Shown in pieces: positions 9,852-19,138 of a stretch of DNA of 64,000 nucleotides. The translations under genes were made by a program, and so were the position numbers. Under the pieces are notes generated by a model, which worked only from the letters and a program-made list of their open reading frames with translations, did no database searches and was not told the DNA's origin. Source of the stretch: Bacteroidota bacterium (GTDB lineage Bacteria; Bacteroidota; Bacteroidia; Cytophagales; Cyclobacteriaceae); NCBI GenBank assembly GCA_018267135.1, contig JAFDZA010000005.1, positions 122,877 through 186,876 on the forward strand, read 5' to 3'. Each line of letters begins with the position of its first letter. Position 1 is the first letter of the stretch.

Positions 9852-10975
9852 ACGGAATAAAAATGGTTGACCTGAAAGGCCAATACCTGCGCATCAAAAA
9901 CGAAATCGATGCGGCTATACAAAATGTATTGCTGGACACAGACTTTATTCAAGGCGCGCAAGTTAAATTGTTTGCCGAGCATCTCTCGGCCTATCATCAA
10001 GGGGCGCACGTCATCCCCTGTGGCAACGGAACCGATGCTTTGCAGATAACCATGATGGCCTTAGAACTAAAGCCGGGCGATGAAGTTATTCTGCCGGTTC
10101 ATACGTATGTAGCTACCGCAGAAGTCATAGCGTTGCTCGGGCTCACTCCTGTTTTTACCGAAGTAGATGAAGAAACCTTCAACATCAATCCTCATCAGAT
10201 CAAAGAAAAAATTACCGCCAAAACAAAAGCCATTGTTCCGGTGCATCTATATGGGCAGTGTGCCGAGATGACTCCCATTTTAAAAATCGTCAAAGAGTAT
10301 AATTTATTGGTTATCGAAGATCTGGCACAAGCCATCGGAGCACAATACAAATTCCCTACCGGAGAAAGTAAGAAAGCCGGCACCATTGGCCACGTAGGCT
10401 GCACTTCATTTTTTCCTTCTAAAAATTTAGGTGCTTATGGCGATGGGGGAGCCATCCTCACAACCGACAAAACATGGGCCGACAAAATGCAGATGATTTG
10501 TAATCATGGCCAGCGAATAAAATACCACCACGATATGATCGGGGTAAACAGCCGCCTCGATACAATACAGGCCGCCATACTGAATGTAAAATTGAAGTAC
10601 TTAGATGATTACACAAAACGAAGAAATAAAGTAGCCGATTTTTATGATGCCCATCTAAAGGATGTTTCATTCATCAAAACACCGGTTCGGGTCTCCTATT
10701 CTACGCACGCCTTTCATCAATACACATTGCGAACCGTTGGCATAGACCGCAATCATTTCAAAAAATACCTGGAAGAAAAAGGCGTGCCCACAATGATTTA
10801 TTACCCGGTGCCGTTGCATTTGCAAAAGGCTTATCAAAGACCCGGGGTAGGCGAAGGTTCTTTTCCGGTAACCGAAAAATTATCTAAAACAGTAATCTCA
10901 CTGCCCATCCATACGGAAATGACCGAGGATGAATTATTGTACATTTGCCACGCCATCAAAAATTATCATGGTTGA
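9848..10975 (+). CDS. DegT/DnrJ/EryC1-family sugar aminotransferase (WbpE-like)
   Basis: PLP-dependent transferase of 375 aa that transfers an amino group, usually from glutamate, to a keto-sugar nucleotide. The Schiff-base lysine is Lys192 in [33 protein letters not shown] and EDLAQAIGA are further family motifs. ATG 9848 forms an ATGA overlap with galE and leads into MVDLKGQY, the normal N-terminus; the upstream GTG at 9818 lies deep in galE and is not favoured. Together with the neighbouring oxidoreductase and acetyltransferase it matches the WbpB/WbpE/WbpD steps, in which the 3-keto sugar is aminated. The substrate is an inference from context. Confidence 0.88.
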   Translation: MNGIKMVDLKGQYLRIKNEIDAAIQNVLLDTDFIQGAQVKLFAEHLSAYHQGAHVIPCGNGTDALQITMMALELKPGDEVILPVHTYVATAEVIALLGLTPVFTEVDEETFNINPHQIKEKITAKTKAIVPVHLYGQCAEMTPILKIVKEYNLLVIEDLAQAIGAQYKFPTGESKKAGTIGHVGCTSFFPSKNLGAYGDGGAILTTDKTWADKMQMICNHGQRIKYHHDMIGVNSRLDTIQAAILNVKLKYLDDYTKRRNKVADFYDAHLKDVSFIKTPVRVSYSTHAFHQYTLRTVGIDRNHFKKYLEEKGVPTMIYYPVPLHLQKAYQRPGVGEGSFPVTEKLSKTVISLPIHTEMTEDELLYICHAIKNYHG

Positions 10976-11549
10976 AAAATCTTATTCGGCCCACCCCACC
11001 GCTATCATTGATGACGGCTGCGAAATAGGAGCCGGCACTAAAATTTGGCATTTCACACACATCATGCCCGGTTGTAAAATTGGCAACAACTGTAATATCG
11101 GCCAAAACGTAGTCGTGCTGCCGGGCGTAGTGCTGGGTCGGAATGTAAAAGTGCAAAACAACGTTTCAATCTATACCGGAGTAATTTGTGAAGACGATGT
11201 TTTTCTCGGGCCCTCCATGGTGTTTACCAACGTGGTCAATCCCCGCAGTGCTATTATTCGTAAAAACGAATACAAAAAAACGATTGTAAAAAAAGGAGCC
11301 AGCATCGGTGCCAATGCCACGATTGTGTGCGGCCATGACATCGGCCGGTATGCCTTTATCGGAGCCGGTGCCGTGGTAACGAAAAACGTGCCCGACTATG
11401 CGCTGGTAGTAGGCAACCCGGCCCGGCAAACCGGCTGGATGAGCGAATACGGACACAAGTTAGTATTCAACAAAAAAGGAGAGGCCGTTTGCCCGGAGAG
11501 TGGCGAAAAATATTGGTTAAAAAATAACAGTGTTACCAAAGCGGAATGA
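10968..11549 (+). CDS. Left-handed beta-helix N-acetyltransferase (WbpD-like)
   Basis: Hexapeptide-repeat acetyltransferase of 193 aa. Repeats run from ~residue 15 to 150 with the isoleucine-patch pattern ([33 protein letters not shown]). WHFTHIMPG and FTNVVNPRS are typical of WbpD/WlbB enzymes, which acetylate the 3-amino group of UDP-2-acetamido-3-amino-glucuronic acid using acetyl-CoA. The ATG at 10968 overlaps the aminotransferase end by 8 bp; the open frame before it lies inside that gene. The end overlaps the next gene by ATGA. The position directly after the aminotransferase supports the assigned step. Confidence 0.87.
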   Translation: MVEKSYSAHPTAIIDDGCEIGAGTKIWHFTHIMPGCKIGNNCNIGQNVVVLPGVVLGRNVKVQNNVSIYTGVICEDDVFLGPSMVFTNVVNPRSAIIRKNEYKKTIVKKGASIGANATIVCGHDIGRYAFIGAGAVVTKNVPDYALVVGNPARQTGWMSEYGHKLVFNKKGEAVCPESGEKYWLKNNSVTKAE

Positions 11550-12442
11550 AAAATTTTGCGTTGATAGGAGCTGCCGGCTACATCGCTCCCCGGCATTTGC
11601 AAGCCATTAAAGAAACCGGAAACAATCTGGTGGCGGCCCTCGACAAATTTGATAGTGTCGGCATTATGGATTCGTATTTTCCTAAAGCCGATTTCTTTAC
11701 GGAGTTTGAACGGTTTGATCGCCACCTGGAAAAACTCAGACGCAACGGGCAAAAAATTGATTACGTCAGCATCTGCTCGCCCAACTACTTGCACGATTCG
11801 CACATCCGCTTTGCCTTGCGCCAGCAGGCCGATGCCATCTGCGAAAAACCGTTGGTACTGAACCCCTGGAATGTAGAGGCGCTGGAAGAAATAGAAAAAG
11901 AAACCGGCAAAAAGGTATCTACCATCTTGCAATTGCGCCTGCACCCCAACATTATTCAACTGAAAAAAGAAGTAGAGGCCGCTACCCACAAACTATTTGA
12001 TGTAAACCTAACGTATATCACTTCGCGCGGAAAATGGTATCACCACAGTTGGAAGGGGGAGGAAACTAAATCAGGCGGAATTGCCACCAATATTGGAATT
12101 CACTTTTTTGATATGCTCCTCTGGGTTTTTGGTAAAGTAAAATCTTCGCATATTGAAAAATATGAAGACGACCGCGCCATCGGATTTTTAGAATTGGAAA
12201 AAGCACGTGTGAACTGGATGCTGAGCATCAATGAAGAACATTTGCCCCATGAAGTAAAGCTAAAAGGAAAGCGTACCTACCGGTCTTTAAAAATGGATGG
12301 CAAAGAAATTGAATTCAGCGATGGGTTTACCGATCTTCATACAAAAAGCTATGCCGAGATTTTGGCAGGAAGAGGATTTGGGCTAAGCGATGCCCGTCCT
12401 TCCATTGAACTGGCGCACGACATACGAGTAAAAAGAAATTAA
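11546..12442 (+). CDS. Gfo/Idh/MocA-family oxidoreductase (WbpB/WlbA-like)
   Basis: NAD-dependent sugar-nucleotide 3-dehydrogenase candidate of 298 aa. The N-terminus has [14 protein letters not shown], the form seen in WlbA rather than in generic members, followed by [10 protein letters not shown] and the catalytic-type [19 protein letters not shown] supplies the conserved histidine/aspartate pair. Known WbpB/WlbA proteins oxidise C3 of UDP-GlcNAcA to feed the aminotransferase encoded two genes upstream. It starts in an ATGA overlap. A 63-bp gap then separates it from the rml genes, so it closes the first coupled block. Confidence 0.87.
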   Translation: MKNFALIGAAGYIAPRHLQAIKETGNNLVAALDKFDSVGIMDSYFPKADFFTEFERFDRHLEKLRRNGQKIDYVSICSPNYLHDSHIRFALRQQADAICEKPLVLNPWNVEALEEIEKETGKKVSTILQLRLHPNIIQLKKEVEAATHKLFDVNLTYITSRGKWYHHSWKGEETKSGGIATNIGIHFFDMLLWVFGKVKSSHIEKYEDDRAIGFLELEKARVNWMLSINEEHLPHEVKLKGKRTYRSLKMDGKEIEFSDGFTDLHTKSYAEILAGRGFGLSDARPSIELAHDIRVKRN

Positions 12443-12505
12443 AAAGATTGGCTTTGGTTTTCATCCTAAAATGTAATTTGTGTTCCGTAAATCCATAAAA
12501 CAGAA

Positions 12506-13384
12506 ATGAAAGGAATCGTTTTGGCTGGAGGATCCGGCACGCGGCTTTACCCGCTTACCAAAGCCGTGTCAAAACAGTTGTTGCCCATTTACGACAAGCC
12601 GATGATCTACTATCCTTTGTCGGTACTGATGCTAGCCAACATCCGCGATATTCTCATTATCACCACCCCGCACGAACAAGTCCTTTTTAAAAACCTGCTG
12701 GGCGATGGATCGCAATTCGGGTTGCACTTTGAATACCGCATACAGCCTACGCCCGATGGATTGGCACAGGCCTTTATCATAGGCGAATCATTTATCGGGC
12801 AAGACTCTTCGTGCCTGGTTTTAGGCGACAATATTTTTTATGGGTATAACTTTTCTCAACAATTAGAGGAAGCTGGCAACCTAAAGAAAGGAGCCACCGT
12901 TTTCGGATATTATGTAAACGACCCCCAACGTTATGGAGTGGTAGAGTTTGATCAACAAAGAAATGTGGTTTCGATAGAAGAAAAACCCCAAGACCCGAAA
13001 TCTAATTATGCCGTAACTGGTCTTTATTTTTACGATTCTACCGCTGCCCGCAGAGCTAAAGAAATTAAACCTTCCGACCGGGGCGAGTTGGAGATTACCG
13101 ACCTGAACAAAAGTTATTTAAACGATGGCCAATTGCAAGTAAACCTGCTCGGCCGCGGAATGGCCTGGCTTGATACCGGCACACACGAGTCGTTGGTTCG
13201 GGCTTCTACTTTTGTAGAGTCTATCGAAGAACGCCAGGGTTTAAAAATTGCCTGCCTGGAAGAAATCGCTTTTCGCAAAGGATATATTTCGCGCGATCAA
13301 CTGTTGGCGTTAGCCAAGCCGCTCAGCAAAAATCAATACGGGCAATATTTGATGAAAATAGCCAACGAAAAAAATATCGCGTGA
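12506..13384 (+). CDS. rmlA: Glucose-1-phosphate thymidylyltransferase
   Basis: Makes dTDP-glucose from glucose-1-phosphate and dTTP, the first step towards dTDP-L-rhamnose. The nucleotidyltransferase signature [11 protein letters not shown] is at the N-terminus, followed by [34 protein letters not shown] and [11 protein letters not shown]. The length (292 aa) is normal. It heads the block rmlA-rmlC-rmlB after a short non-coding gap, with a GTGA overlap into rmlC. Confidence 0.95.
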   Translation: MKGIVLAGGSGTRLYPLTKAVSKQLLPIYDKPMIYYPLSVLMLANIRDILIITTPHEQVLFKNLLGDGSQFGLHFEYRIQPTPDGLAQAFIIGESFIGQDSSCLVLGDNIFYGYNFSQQLEEAGNLKKGATVFGYYVNDPQRYGVVEFDQQRNVVSIEEKPQDPKSNYAVTGLYFYDSTAARRAKEIKPSDRGELEITDLNKSYLNDGQLQVNLLGRGMAWLDTGTHESLVRASTFVESIEERQGLKIACLEEIAFRKGYISRDQLLALAKPLSKNQYGQYLMKIANEKNIA

Positions 13385-13938
13385 GCAAAATAAAAATAAT
13401 CGAAACCGGTTTTGATGATCTGAAAATTATAGCCTGCACCAAGCTGGGTGACGAGCGGGGCTACTTTATGGAATCGTACAACTACCGCGATATGAAGCAG
13501 GCCGGCATCGACATACGCTTTGTGCAAGACAACCAGTCGCGCTCAAAAAAAGGAGTGCTGCGCGGCTTGCACTACCAAAACGCACCGTATGCCCAAACAA
13601 AAATGGTGCGCGTACTCTCCGGCCATATTGTAGATGTGGTGCTGGATTTGCGAATAGAAAAGCCCACCTTTGGAAAAGTATTTCAATTAGAAATGACGGC
13701 CGAGTCTGCCCAGCAACTATTAGTACCCAAAGGGTTTGCCCACGGGTTTATTGTGTTGAGCGACTCAGCCGACCTGTTGTATAAAAGCGATGAATTTCAT
13801 TACCCGGAATATGAAGGCGGAATTATTTACAATGATCCTTCACTGGCTATTGATTGGAAAATAGCCGAGCCTGAACGGATCATTTCCGACCGAGATAAAA
13901 AACATCCGTTGCTAAAAAACGCCCAATTTAGTTTTTAA
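13381..13938 (+). CDS. rmlC: dTDP-4-dehydrorhamnose 3,5-epimerase
   Basis: Cupin-fold epimerase of 185 aa acting on dTDP-4-keto-6-deoxy-glucose. Conserved motifs are [28 protein letters not shown] (with the catalytic histidine), VDVVLDLR and PKGFAHGF. The start is GTG at 13381, overlapping the rmlA stop as GTGA. Three bases separate its stop from the rmlB ATG. The tight packing indicates one transcript with rmlA and rmlB. Confidence 0.94.
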   Translation: MSKIKIIETGFDDLKIIACTKLGDERGYFMESYNYRDMKQAGIDIRFVQDNQSRSKKGVLRGLHYQNAPYAQTKMVRVLSGHIVDVVLDLRIEKPTFGKVFQLEMTAESAQQLLVPKGFAHGFIVLSDSADLLYKSDEFHYPEYEGGIIYNDPSLAIDWKIAEPERIISDRDKKHPLLKNAQFSF

Positions 13939-13941
13939 AAT

Positions 13942-14955
13942 ATGCAGGCCTTGCTAATAACCGGAGGAGCAGGATTTATCGGCTCCAATTTTATTATCCA
14001 TTTTTTACAGACTAACGAAAATTACCGTCTTCTGAATTTTGATGCCCTTACTTATGCAGGCGATTTGGAAAATGTAAAAGAAGTAAGTACCCACCCACGG
14101 TATCTATTTATAAAAGGCGATATAACAGACCGCTCGCAAGTAGAAAAAATATTTAACACACATGATGTAGCCGGTGTAATCCATTTTGCGGCCGAGTCGC
14201 ACGTAGATAATTCTATTTCAGGACCGGAAGCATTTATTAAGACCAACATTAATGGCACCTTTCATTTGTTGGATGTTGCCCGCCAGCACTGGATGGATGC
14301 CCCCTTTCGTGTAAAAACTGGAAAAGAAAAAAACCGATTTCTGCATATTTCTACCGATGAGGTTTTTGGCAGTCTGGGGCCTACCGGTCTTTTTTCAGAA
14401 ACGTCACCCTACGCCCCCAACAGTCCTTATTCGGCCTCCAAAGCCGGCAGCGATTTTTTGGTGCGCAGTTATTTTCACACTTATGGATTAAATGTGGTAA
14501 CCACCAACTGTTCTAACAACTACGGGCCGCACCAGCACCGCGAAAAATTAATTCCCACCATTATCCGCACGGCCTTGGCCGAAAAACCAATTCCGATTTA
14601 TGGCGATGGAAAAAATGTGCGCGACTGGCTGTATGTACTGGATCATGTAAAGGGAATCGAACTATCTTTTAAAAATGGAAAGGCCGGTGAAACTTATAAC
14701 ATTGGCGGAAAAAACGAACGAACCAACAACCAAATTGTACAAACCGTCTGCAGCCTGCTGAATCAACTACATCCCCGAAAAAACGGAAAGCCGTATCAGG
14801 AATTGATTACCTACGTGCAAGACCGGGCCGGCCACGATAAACGATATGCCATTGATGCTTCTAAAATAGAACAAGCGTTGCACTGGCGGGCCGAAGAAAC
14901 ATTTGAGAGTGGCATCGAAAAAACAGTAAAATGGTATTTGAAAAAATTTAACTGA
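13942..14955 (+). CDS. rmlB: dTDP-glucose 4,6-dehydratase
   Basis: Forms dTDP-4-keto-6-deoxy-glucose. It has the NAD-binding GGAGFIGSNF, FAAESHVDNS, ISTDEVFG, the catalytic PYSASKAG (YxxxK) and NCSNNYGP, all diagnostic of RmlB. The length (337 aa) is normal. The order rmlA-C-B places it last, and no rmlD (the final reductase to dTDP-L-rhamnose) follows: the next gene is a peptidase. Either rmlD lies elsewhere or the keto-sugar is used for another deoxysugar. Confidence 0.95.
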   Translation: MQALLITGGAGFIGSNFIIHFLQTNENYRLLNFDALTYAGDLENVKEVSTHPRYLFIKGDITDRSQVEKIFNTHDVAGVIHFAAESHVDNSISGPEAFIKTNINGTFHLLDVARQHWMDAPFRVKTGKEKNRFLHISTDEVFGSLGPTGLFSETSPYAPNSPYSASKAGSDFLVRSYFHTYGLNVVTTNCSNNYGPHQHREKLIPTIIRTALAEKPIPIYGDGKNVRDWLYVLDHVKGIELSFKNGKAGETYNIGGKNERTNNQIVQTVCSLLNQLHPRKNGKPYQELITYVQDRAGHDKRYAIDASKIEQALHWRAEETFESGIEKTVKWYLKKFN

Positions 14956-14963
14956 CTCGCATT

Positions 14964-17093
14964 ATGAAAAAACTACTTTTGGTTCTGTGCATGGCCGTGG
15001 CGGTTTCTTGTTCCCAAAATAAATCAGCCCAGTCTATAACCTATCCGGTTTCGCAAAAAGGAAATGTGGTTGACACTCTATTCGGTACCCCCGTGGCCGA
15101 CCCCTACCGGTGGATGGAAAACGATACCTCTCAACAGACGGCCGACTGGGTGGCGGCTCAAAATGAAATTACGTTTGGTTACCTGAAACAAATCCCTTTC
15201 CGCGAAAAAATACGCGCACGTCTTGAAAAAGTTTTTAACTACGAACGGCCATCGGCTCCTTTTAAAGAAGGCGATTTCTATTATTTTTATAAAAATGACG
15301 GCCTGCAAAACCACAGTGTGCTCTACCGCAAAAAAGGAGAAACCGGAACACCCGAAATCTTTTTAGACCCCAACACCTTTTCCAAAGATGGCACTACCCG
15401 CCTGGCCGGTGTTGCTTTTTCAAAAGACGGATCGCAGGCGGGGTTTCAGATCTCGCGCGGAGGGGCCGACTGGACGGATGCCATTATTATCCGCACAGCC
15501 GATAAAAAATTACTGGAAGATACTTTGCGCAACATTAAATTCAGCGGCATCGCCTGGAAAGGAAACGAAGGGTTTTATTTCAGCACGTACGATAAACCCA
15601 AAGGCAGCCAACTCTCAGCCCAAACACAAAATCATAAACTATATTATCACCGGGTGGGCACGCCCCGGGGGCAAGACCAACTTATTTTTGGCGATGACAA
15701 AAACCCAAGACGCTATGTGGGTGGCTACCTTACCGAAGATGAGCGCTTCTTGGTTATCTCCGCTGCCAACAGCACCACCGGAAACGAATTGTATATTCAG
15801 GATTTAAAAAACCCGGCCGGGAAACGGATTACAGTCGTAAATAATTTTAATAATAACCACAATGTCATAGCTAACGAAGGCAACCGTTTAATCATAGAAA
15901 CCAACCTGAAGGCTCCCAATACCCGCATAGTGGAAGTAGATTTTAAAAATCCAACTCCCGAAAACTGGAAAGACATTATACCCGAAACTGAAAACGTGCT
16001 TAATGCGAGCACGGGTGGAGGAAAAATATTTGCCAGCTACTTAGTAGATGTAAAGACTCAGGTAAAACAATTTAACATGACCGGAAAACTGGAGCGGATC
16101 ATTGAACTGCCCGGCATCGGCACTGCCTCCGGCTTTGGCGGAAAACAAGATGAAAAAGAAACTTATTATTCCTTCACTTCCTTTACCTATCCCTCCACTA
16201 TTTTCAAATACAATCTTGCTTCAGGCAAATCATCCCTTTATGAAAAACCAAAAATTGATTTTAATCCGGATGATTACGATACCAAACAGGTTTTTTACAA
16301 CAGCAAAGACGGCACGCGCATTCCCATGTTTATCACCTATAAAAAAGGCATTGAGTTGAACGGAAAAAACCCAACCTTACTCTATGCCTACGGTGGATTT
16401 AATATCAGCCTTACCCCCGGCTTTAACACCTCGCGCATTGTGTGGCTTGAAAATGGAGGTATCTATGCCCAGCCTAACTTACGAGGAGGTGGCGAGTATG
16501 GAGAAAAATGGCATTTGGCCGGAACCAAGCTGAATAAACAAAATGTGTTTGACGATTTTATTGCCGCAGGCGAATATCTCATTAAAGAAAAATATACTTC
16601 GAGCGAATACCTTGCCGTGCAGGGCGGATCGAACGGAGGGTTGCTGATTGGGGCTACCCTGACCCAACGACCCGACCTGATGAAGGTGGCACTACCGGCT
16701 GTGGGCGTAATGGATATGCTGCGCTATCATAAGTTTACAGCCGGTGCCGGCTGGGCATACGATTATGGCACTGCCGATGACTCAAAAGAAATGTTTGACT
16801 ATCTCAAAAAATATTCGCCTGTGCATGCTTTAAAACCCGGCACGGCTTACCCGGCCACACTCATTACCACAGCCGATCATGACGATCGCGTAGTGCCGGC
16901 ACACTCGTTTAAATTTGCTGCTACCTTACAGGAAGACAACATTAGCCCAAACCCGATGCTGATACGTATTGATACTAAGTCGGGGCATGGTTCTTCTAAT
17001 CTTTCTAAGGCGCTGGATGTAACGGCCGATCAATACGCCTTTACCTGGTACAACATGGGCATCATCCCCCCTCTGTTTAAGAAAGGTATGTGA
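14964..17093 (+). CDS. Prolyl oligopeptidase (S9A) lipoprotein
   Basis: Cleaves peptides after proline in the family generally. The lipoprotein signal peptide ends in AVAVSC, so the enzyme is probably anchored in the periplasm or outer membrane. DPYRWMEN marks the N-terminal helix, a seven-bladed propeller follows, and the alpha/beta hydrolase domain holds Ser556 (GGSNGGLL), Asp641 (DHDDRVV) and His675 (SGHGSS), numbers very close to those of the classical porcine enzyme. The length is 709 aa. It starts 8 bp after rmlB but is not functionally linked to it. A second, broken S9A gene lies at 54.6-56.7 kb. Confidence 0.93.
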   Translation: MKKLLLVLCMAVAVSCSQNKSAQSITYPVSQKGNVVDTLFGTPVADPYRWMENDTSQQTADWVAAQNEITFGYLKQIPFREKIRARLEKVFNYERPSAPFKEGDFYYFYKNDGLQNHSVLYRKKGETGTPEIFLDPNTFSKDGTTRLAGVAFSKDGSQAGFQISRGGADWTDAIIIRTADKKLLEDTLRNIKFSGIAWKGNEGFYFSTYDKPKGSQLSAQTQNHKLYYHRVGTPRGQDQLIFGDDKNPRRYVGGYLTEDERFLVISAANSTTGNELYIQDLKNPAGKRITVVNNFNNNHNVIANEGNRLIIETNLKAPNTRIVEVDFKNPTPENWKDIIPETENVLNASTGGGKIFASYLVDVKTQVKQFNMTGKLERIIELPGIGTASGFGGKQDEKETYYSFTSFTYPSTIFKYNLASGKSSLYEKPKIDFNPDDYDTKQVFYNSKDGTRIPMFITYKKGIELNGKNPTLLYAYGGFNISLTPGFNTSRIVWLENGGIYAQPNLRGGGEYGEKWHLAGTKLNKQNVFDDFIAAGEYLIKEKYTSSEYLAVQGGSNGGLLIGATLTQRPDLMKVALPAVGVMDMLRYHKFTAGAGWAYDYGTADDSKEMFDYLKKYSPVHALKPGTAYPATLITTADHDDRVVPAHSFKFAATLQEDNISPNPMLIRIDTKSGHGSSNLSKALDVTADQYAFTWYNMGIIPPLFKKGM

Positions 17094-17094
17094 G

Positions 17095-17559
17095 ATGGGT
17101 ATTCAAATCAGAGAAGGGAAAAAATCAGACCTGCCCCGTGCGCTGGAACTGATTCGTGAACTGGCTGAATTTGAAAAAGCCCCGCACGAGGTAACCAACA
17201 CCGTGCAGCAAATGGAACAAGATGGATTTGGCCCCAACCCGATTTATGGATTCTTCGTGGCCGAAAATGAAAAAGAAATAGTTGGCCTTTCGTTATTCTA
17301 TTGGCGTTACTCCACCTGGAAAGGAAAACGGCTTTACCTGGAAGATATCATTGTAACAGAAAAAGAACGAGGGCTGGGCATAGGAAAATTATTATTTAAC
17401 CGCACCGTGCAGCACGCCCTCCACTCAGCCTGCTCAGGTATGATGTGGCAGGTACTGGCATGGAACGAACCTGCTATTCGTTTTTACAAAAAATACGGAG
17501 CTAAATTAGATGACGGGTGGATCAACTGCCGTTTAGAGAAAGAGCAGATGGAAGAATGA
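17095..17559 (+). CDS. GNAT N-acetyltransferase, diamine acetyltransferase-like
   Basis: Acetyl-CoA-dependent N-acetyltransferase of 154 aa. The GNAT fold is shown by IREGKKSDLPRALELI at the N-terminus, the LYLEDIIVTEKERGLGIGKL segment with the acetyl-CoA loop (Q/RxxGxG/A form), and NEPAIRFYKKYGA at the end. YSTWKGKRLYLED resembles spermidine/spermine and diamine acetyltransferases, but the substrate cannot be fixed. It starts 1 bp after the upstream peptidase stop, so the two are likely cotranscribed. The duplicated uvrC end begins only 8 bp downstream. Confidence 0.85.
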   Translation: MGIQIREGKKSDLPRALELIRELAEFEKAPHEVTNTVQQMEQDGFGPNPIYGFFVAENEKEIVGLSLFYWRYSTWKGKRLYLEDIIVTEKERGLGIGKLLFNRTVQHALHSACSGMMWQVLAWNEPAIRFYKKYGAKLDDGWINCRLEKEQMEE

Positions 17560-17566
17560 GCAATGC

Positions 17567-17725
17567 TTTAAATTGTATGATGTTAATTTTTGTTTAGTCC
17601 TTTCTTAATCTTTTCCGCATTTTTCTTTCCTACCAACTCAATCAGGTCTTCCCAGCTGGCTTCTTTTATTTTCTTTGCCGACTTAAAATGAGCTAACAAG
17701 GCATCAGTCGTTTTCTTGCCAATGC
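17567..17725 (-). repeat. Duplicated 3' end of uvrC, distal copy
   Basis: About 159 bp match 19139-19297 with about 11 mismatches counted by eye. On the minus strand it encodes the last residues of UvrC (GKKTTDALLAHFKSAKKI, ending GLNKN) plus about 15 bp downstream of the stop. It is not attached to a uvrC gene: at 17725 it runs into a recombinase fragment. With the other copy it forms a direct repeat flanking the insert. Confidence 0.9.
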
Positions 17726-18010
17726 TTCTTTTGTTCGTTGAGAAATATGGTTGCGTTCTATTTCGGCTGATAGACCAAAAGCAAATGCCAACACCTTTGA
17801 ATTGATATCGCTGCCCAAACGGTAATTGTCTTTTATTGTCCAAACCAGAATAGCACGGTTCATACACTCGTAGAGGATACCCATAATCATCAATAGGTTT
17901 CTGCCCAAGCGCGAAAGTTCGGAGCAAATGAGAATATCATCCTTTTTCATTTTTTTTAGCAGCGTGCCGAGTTTTTCTCGGTAACCGGGGAAGTGTAAAA
18001 TATGCAGTCG
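17693..18010 (-). pseudogene. Serine recombinase (resolvase/invertase) fragment
   Basis: The minus-strand frame encodes KLGTLLKKMKKDDILICSEL, then SRLGRN, DNYRLGSD, VLAFAFGLSAEIERN and QRTKEALARK, the middle of a Bacteroidota resolvase/DNA-invertase family protein. The N-terminal part with the catalytic serine is absent: an in-frame TAA at 18011-18013 precedes it. The C-terminal DNA-binding half is replaced by uvrC-derived sequence from ~17725. A longer open frame here (17583-17927) is an artificial fusion in another reading frame. The fragment cannot be an active recombinase and is best read as debris of the element that created the insert. Confidence 0.82.
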
Positions 18011-18139
18011 TTATTTTATACCGATTGTAAATATGTAGTAGGCCAACTTAGCTTCCGGCTGAATTGGTCTAACATCTTTATCATCGGCATTTACCACTGT
18101 AACACTTGAAATATCCTTCGGACTATTTCTCGTTAACAT
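18011..18139 (-). CDS. Possible small protein or remnant (42 aa)
   Basis: The minus-strand frame starts MLTRNSPKDISSVTVVNADD and ends FTIGIK at TAA. It begins 13 bp after the dinD stop and lies in the same frame as the recombinase fragment, separated by one stop codon. The composition looks protein-like, but no family is recognised and no clear ribosome site is seen. It could be an exchanged end of a longer gene. Confidence 0.25.
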   Translation of the reverse strand: MLTRNSPKDISSVTVVNADDKDVRPIQPEAKLAYYIFTIGIK

Positions 18140-18152
18140 TGGTATTAATGGC

Positions 18153-18977
18153 TCATTTCAGTTTTTTATTTTCTTTTTTAGGGGGTAAAAAATTCTCACC
18201 TGTAATTACACTTTTACCTGTTTTGGCTTCTAATTCTTTTCTTGCATTTTTGGCTACTGCTCCTCCTTTTTTACTGGCTGCTGCATTTTGGTGTAAGCCT
18301 TTGGCTTTTTCAGTTTCGGCAATTTGCCTTGTAGATAGTTCTGCAAGGGCAGTAAAAATGAGTTCAGCTTCACTCATGTGGTCTCTAAGGTTTTGAGATT
18401 TTAATCCTTTCAGGTCTTTGTGTTTTTTTACGGTTAAGCCTGTCCATTCCTGATGAATGATATTGGTTAGTACTGCAAACTCTTCCCCTTTTTTTACGCC
18501 ACTTTCTTGCCAATAATCGGTAAGTTTATTACGCGTTTCCTGCCCGGTCATTCGTTGTTGTATCCATTTTTCGCTACGCCCCATTTTTTGCCAGTTTTCT
18601 CTGGCTCTGTCCATACTTAATGATGGGTCTTGTATTTCTTGCATACGTTCGTAACCTACCTTTGCCAGCCATTGCTTAAATGGTTCTGCTTTAGGGCTGG
18701 GTATGGATTGGATGAGGCGGAATATTTGTTGGGCATTGCCAGCCAATGTTTTACGATTTTTTCCATTGGTAAGCATAGCTACCTGGGGACAATTTGTCCC
18801 TATGTAGGAATTTAGGTCAGCATCTCGTTTTCGCAGTTTTTTCAGATAATCGGTAGGATTGCTGCTATCGGTTAATGCCTCCACAATATCTACCAATGAA
18901 AAGTACCACTCTTCTGCCTTTTCATCATAGTGTCTTCTTATCTGTTTGTTTTCAAATACTGTTATTTCTTTATTCAT
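18153..18977 (-). CDS. dinD: DinD-like / Bro-N domain DNA-damage-inducible protein
   Basis: Protein of 274 aa. The N-terminal Bro-N domain (~residues 5-110) contains the KQIRRHYDEKAEEWYFSLVD and VEALTDSSNPTDYLKKLRKR motifs found in phage antirepressors and DinD. The C-terminal DinD region includes NKLTDYWQESGVKKGEEFA, LTNIIHQEWTGL and a basic tail. Escherichia coli DinD is SOS-induced and inhibits RecA filaments; whether this protein does so is unknown. It is complete and lies inside the insert between the duplicated uvrC ends, so it was probably acquired horizontally. The proximity to uvrC may be incidental. Confidence 0.85.
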   Translation of the reverse strand: MNKEITVFENKQIRRHYDEKAEEWYFSLVDIVEALTDSSNPTDYLKKLRKRDADLNSYIGTNCPQVAMLTNGKNRKTLAGNAQQIFRLIQSIPSPKAEPFKQWLAKVGYERMQEIQDPSLSMDRARENWQKMGRSEKWIQQRMTGQETRNKLTDYWQESGVKKGEEFAVLTNIIHQEWTGLTVKKHKDLKGLKSQNLRDHMSEAELIFTALAELSTRQIAETEKAKGLHQNAAASKKGGAVAKNARKELEAKTGKSVITGENFLPPKKENKKLK

Positions 18978-19138
18978 TATTATAATTATTAATAGTTAGT
19001 TGTAAATTGTAAATGTTTACTGCGTTGCCAAATTTATTTTTGATAAAATATTGGGGCTTTTAATATTTACCATATTTATGCGTTGCCTTGCTGCTTTATC
19101 AGGGAAGGTGCAACCATAGGAAAAATGTTTAATGACTT

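Larger units (their letters stand above)
17726..19138. mobile_element. Insert bracketed by duplicated uvrC 3' ends
   Basis: About 1.4 kb between the two ~159-bp copies of the uvrC 3' end. It holds a truncated serine recombinase, a possible 42-codon frame and a dinD/Bro-N gene, all on the minus strand. This arrangement is typical of elements that enter the 3' end of a gene and restore it with their own copy. No intact integrase or transposase remains, so it is called a remnant. Confidence 0.6.

Noticed and set aside
17583..17927. 114-aa open frame on the minus strand
   Set aside because: It fuses an out-of-frame reading of the recombinase remnant with the duplicated UvrC tail. The recombinase is recognisable in another frame, so this is an artefact of the junction.
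17726..19138. The insert as a classical insertion sequence
   Set aside because: No transposase, no terminal inverted repeats and no short target duplication were seen; the flanking repeats are uvrC sequence of ~159 bp.
19010..19138. Possible regulatory repeat GCGTTGCC upstream of dinD
   Set aside because: The octamer occurs twice about 58 bp apart, but there is no symmetry or clear operator form, and chance is likely in this short AT-rich gap.
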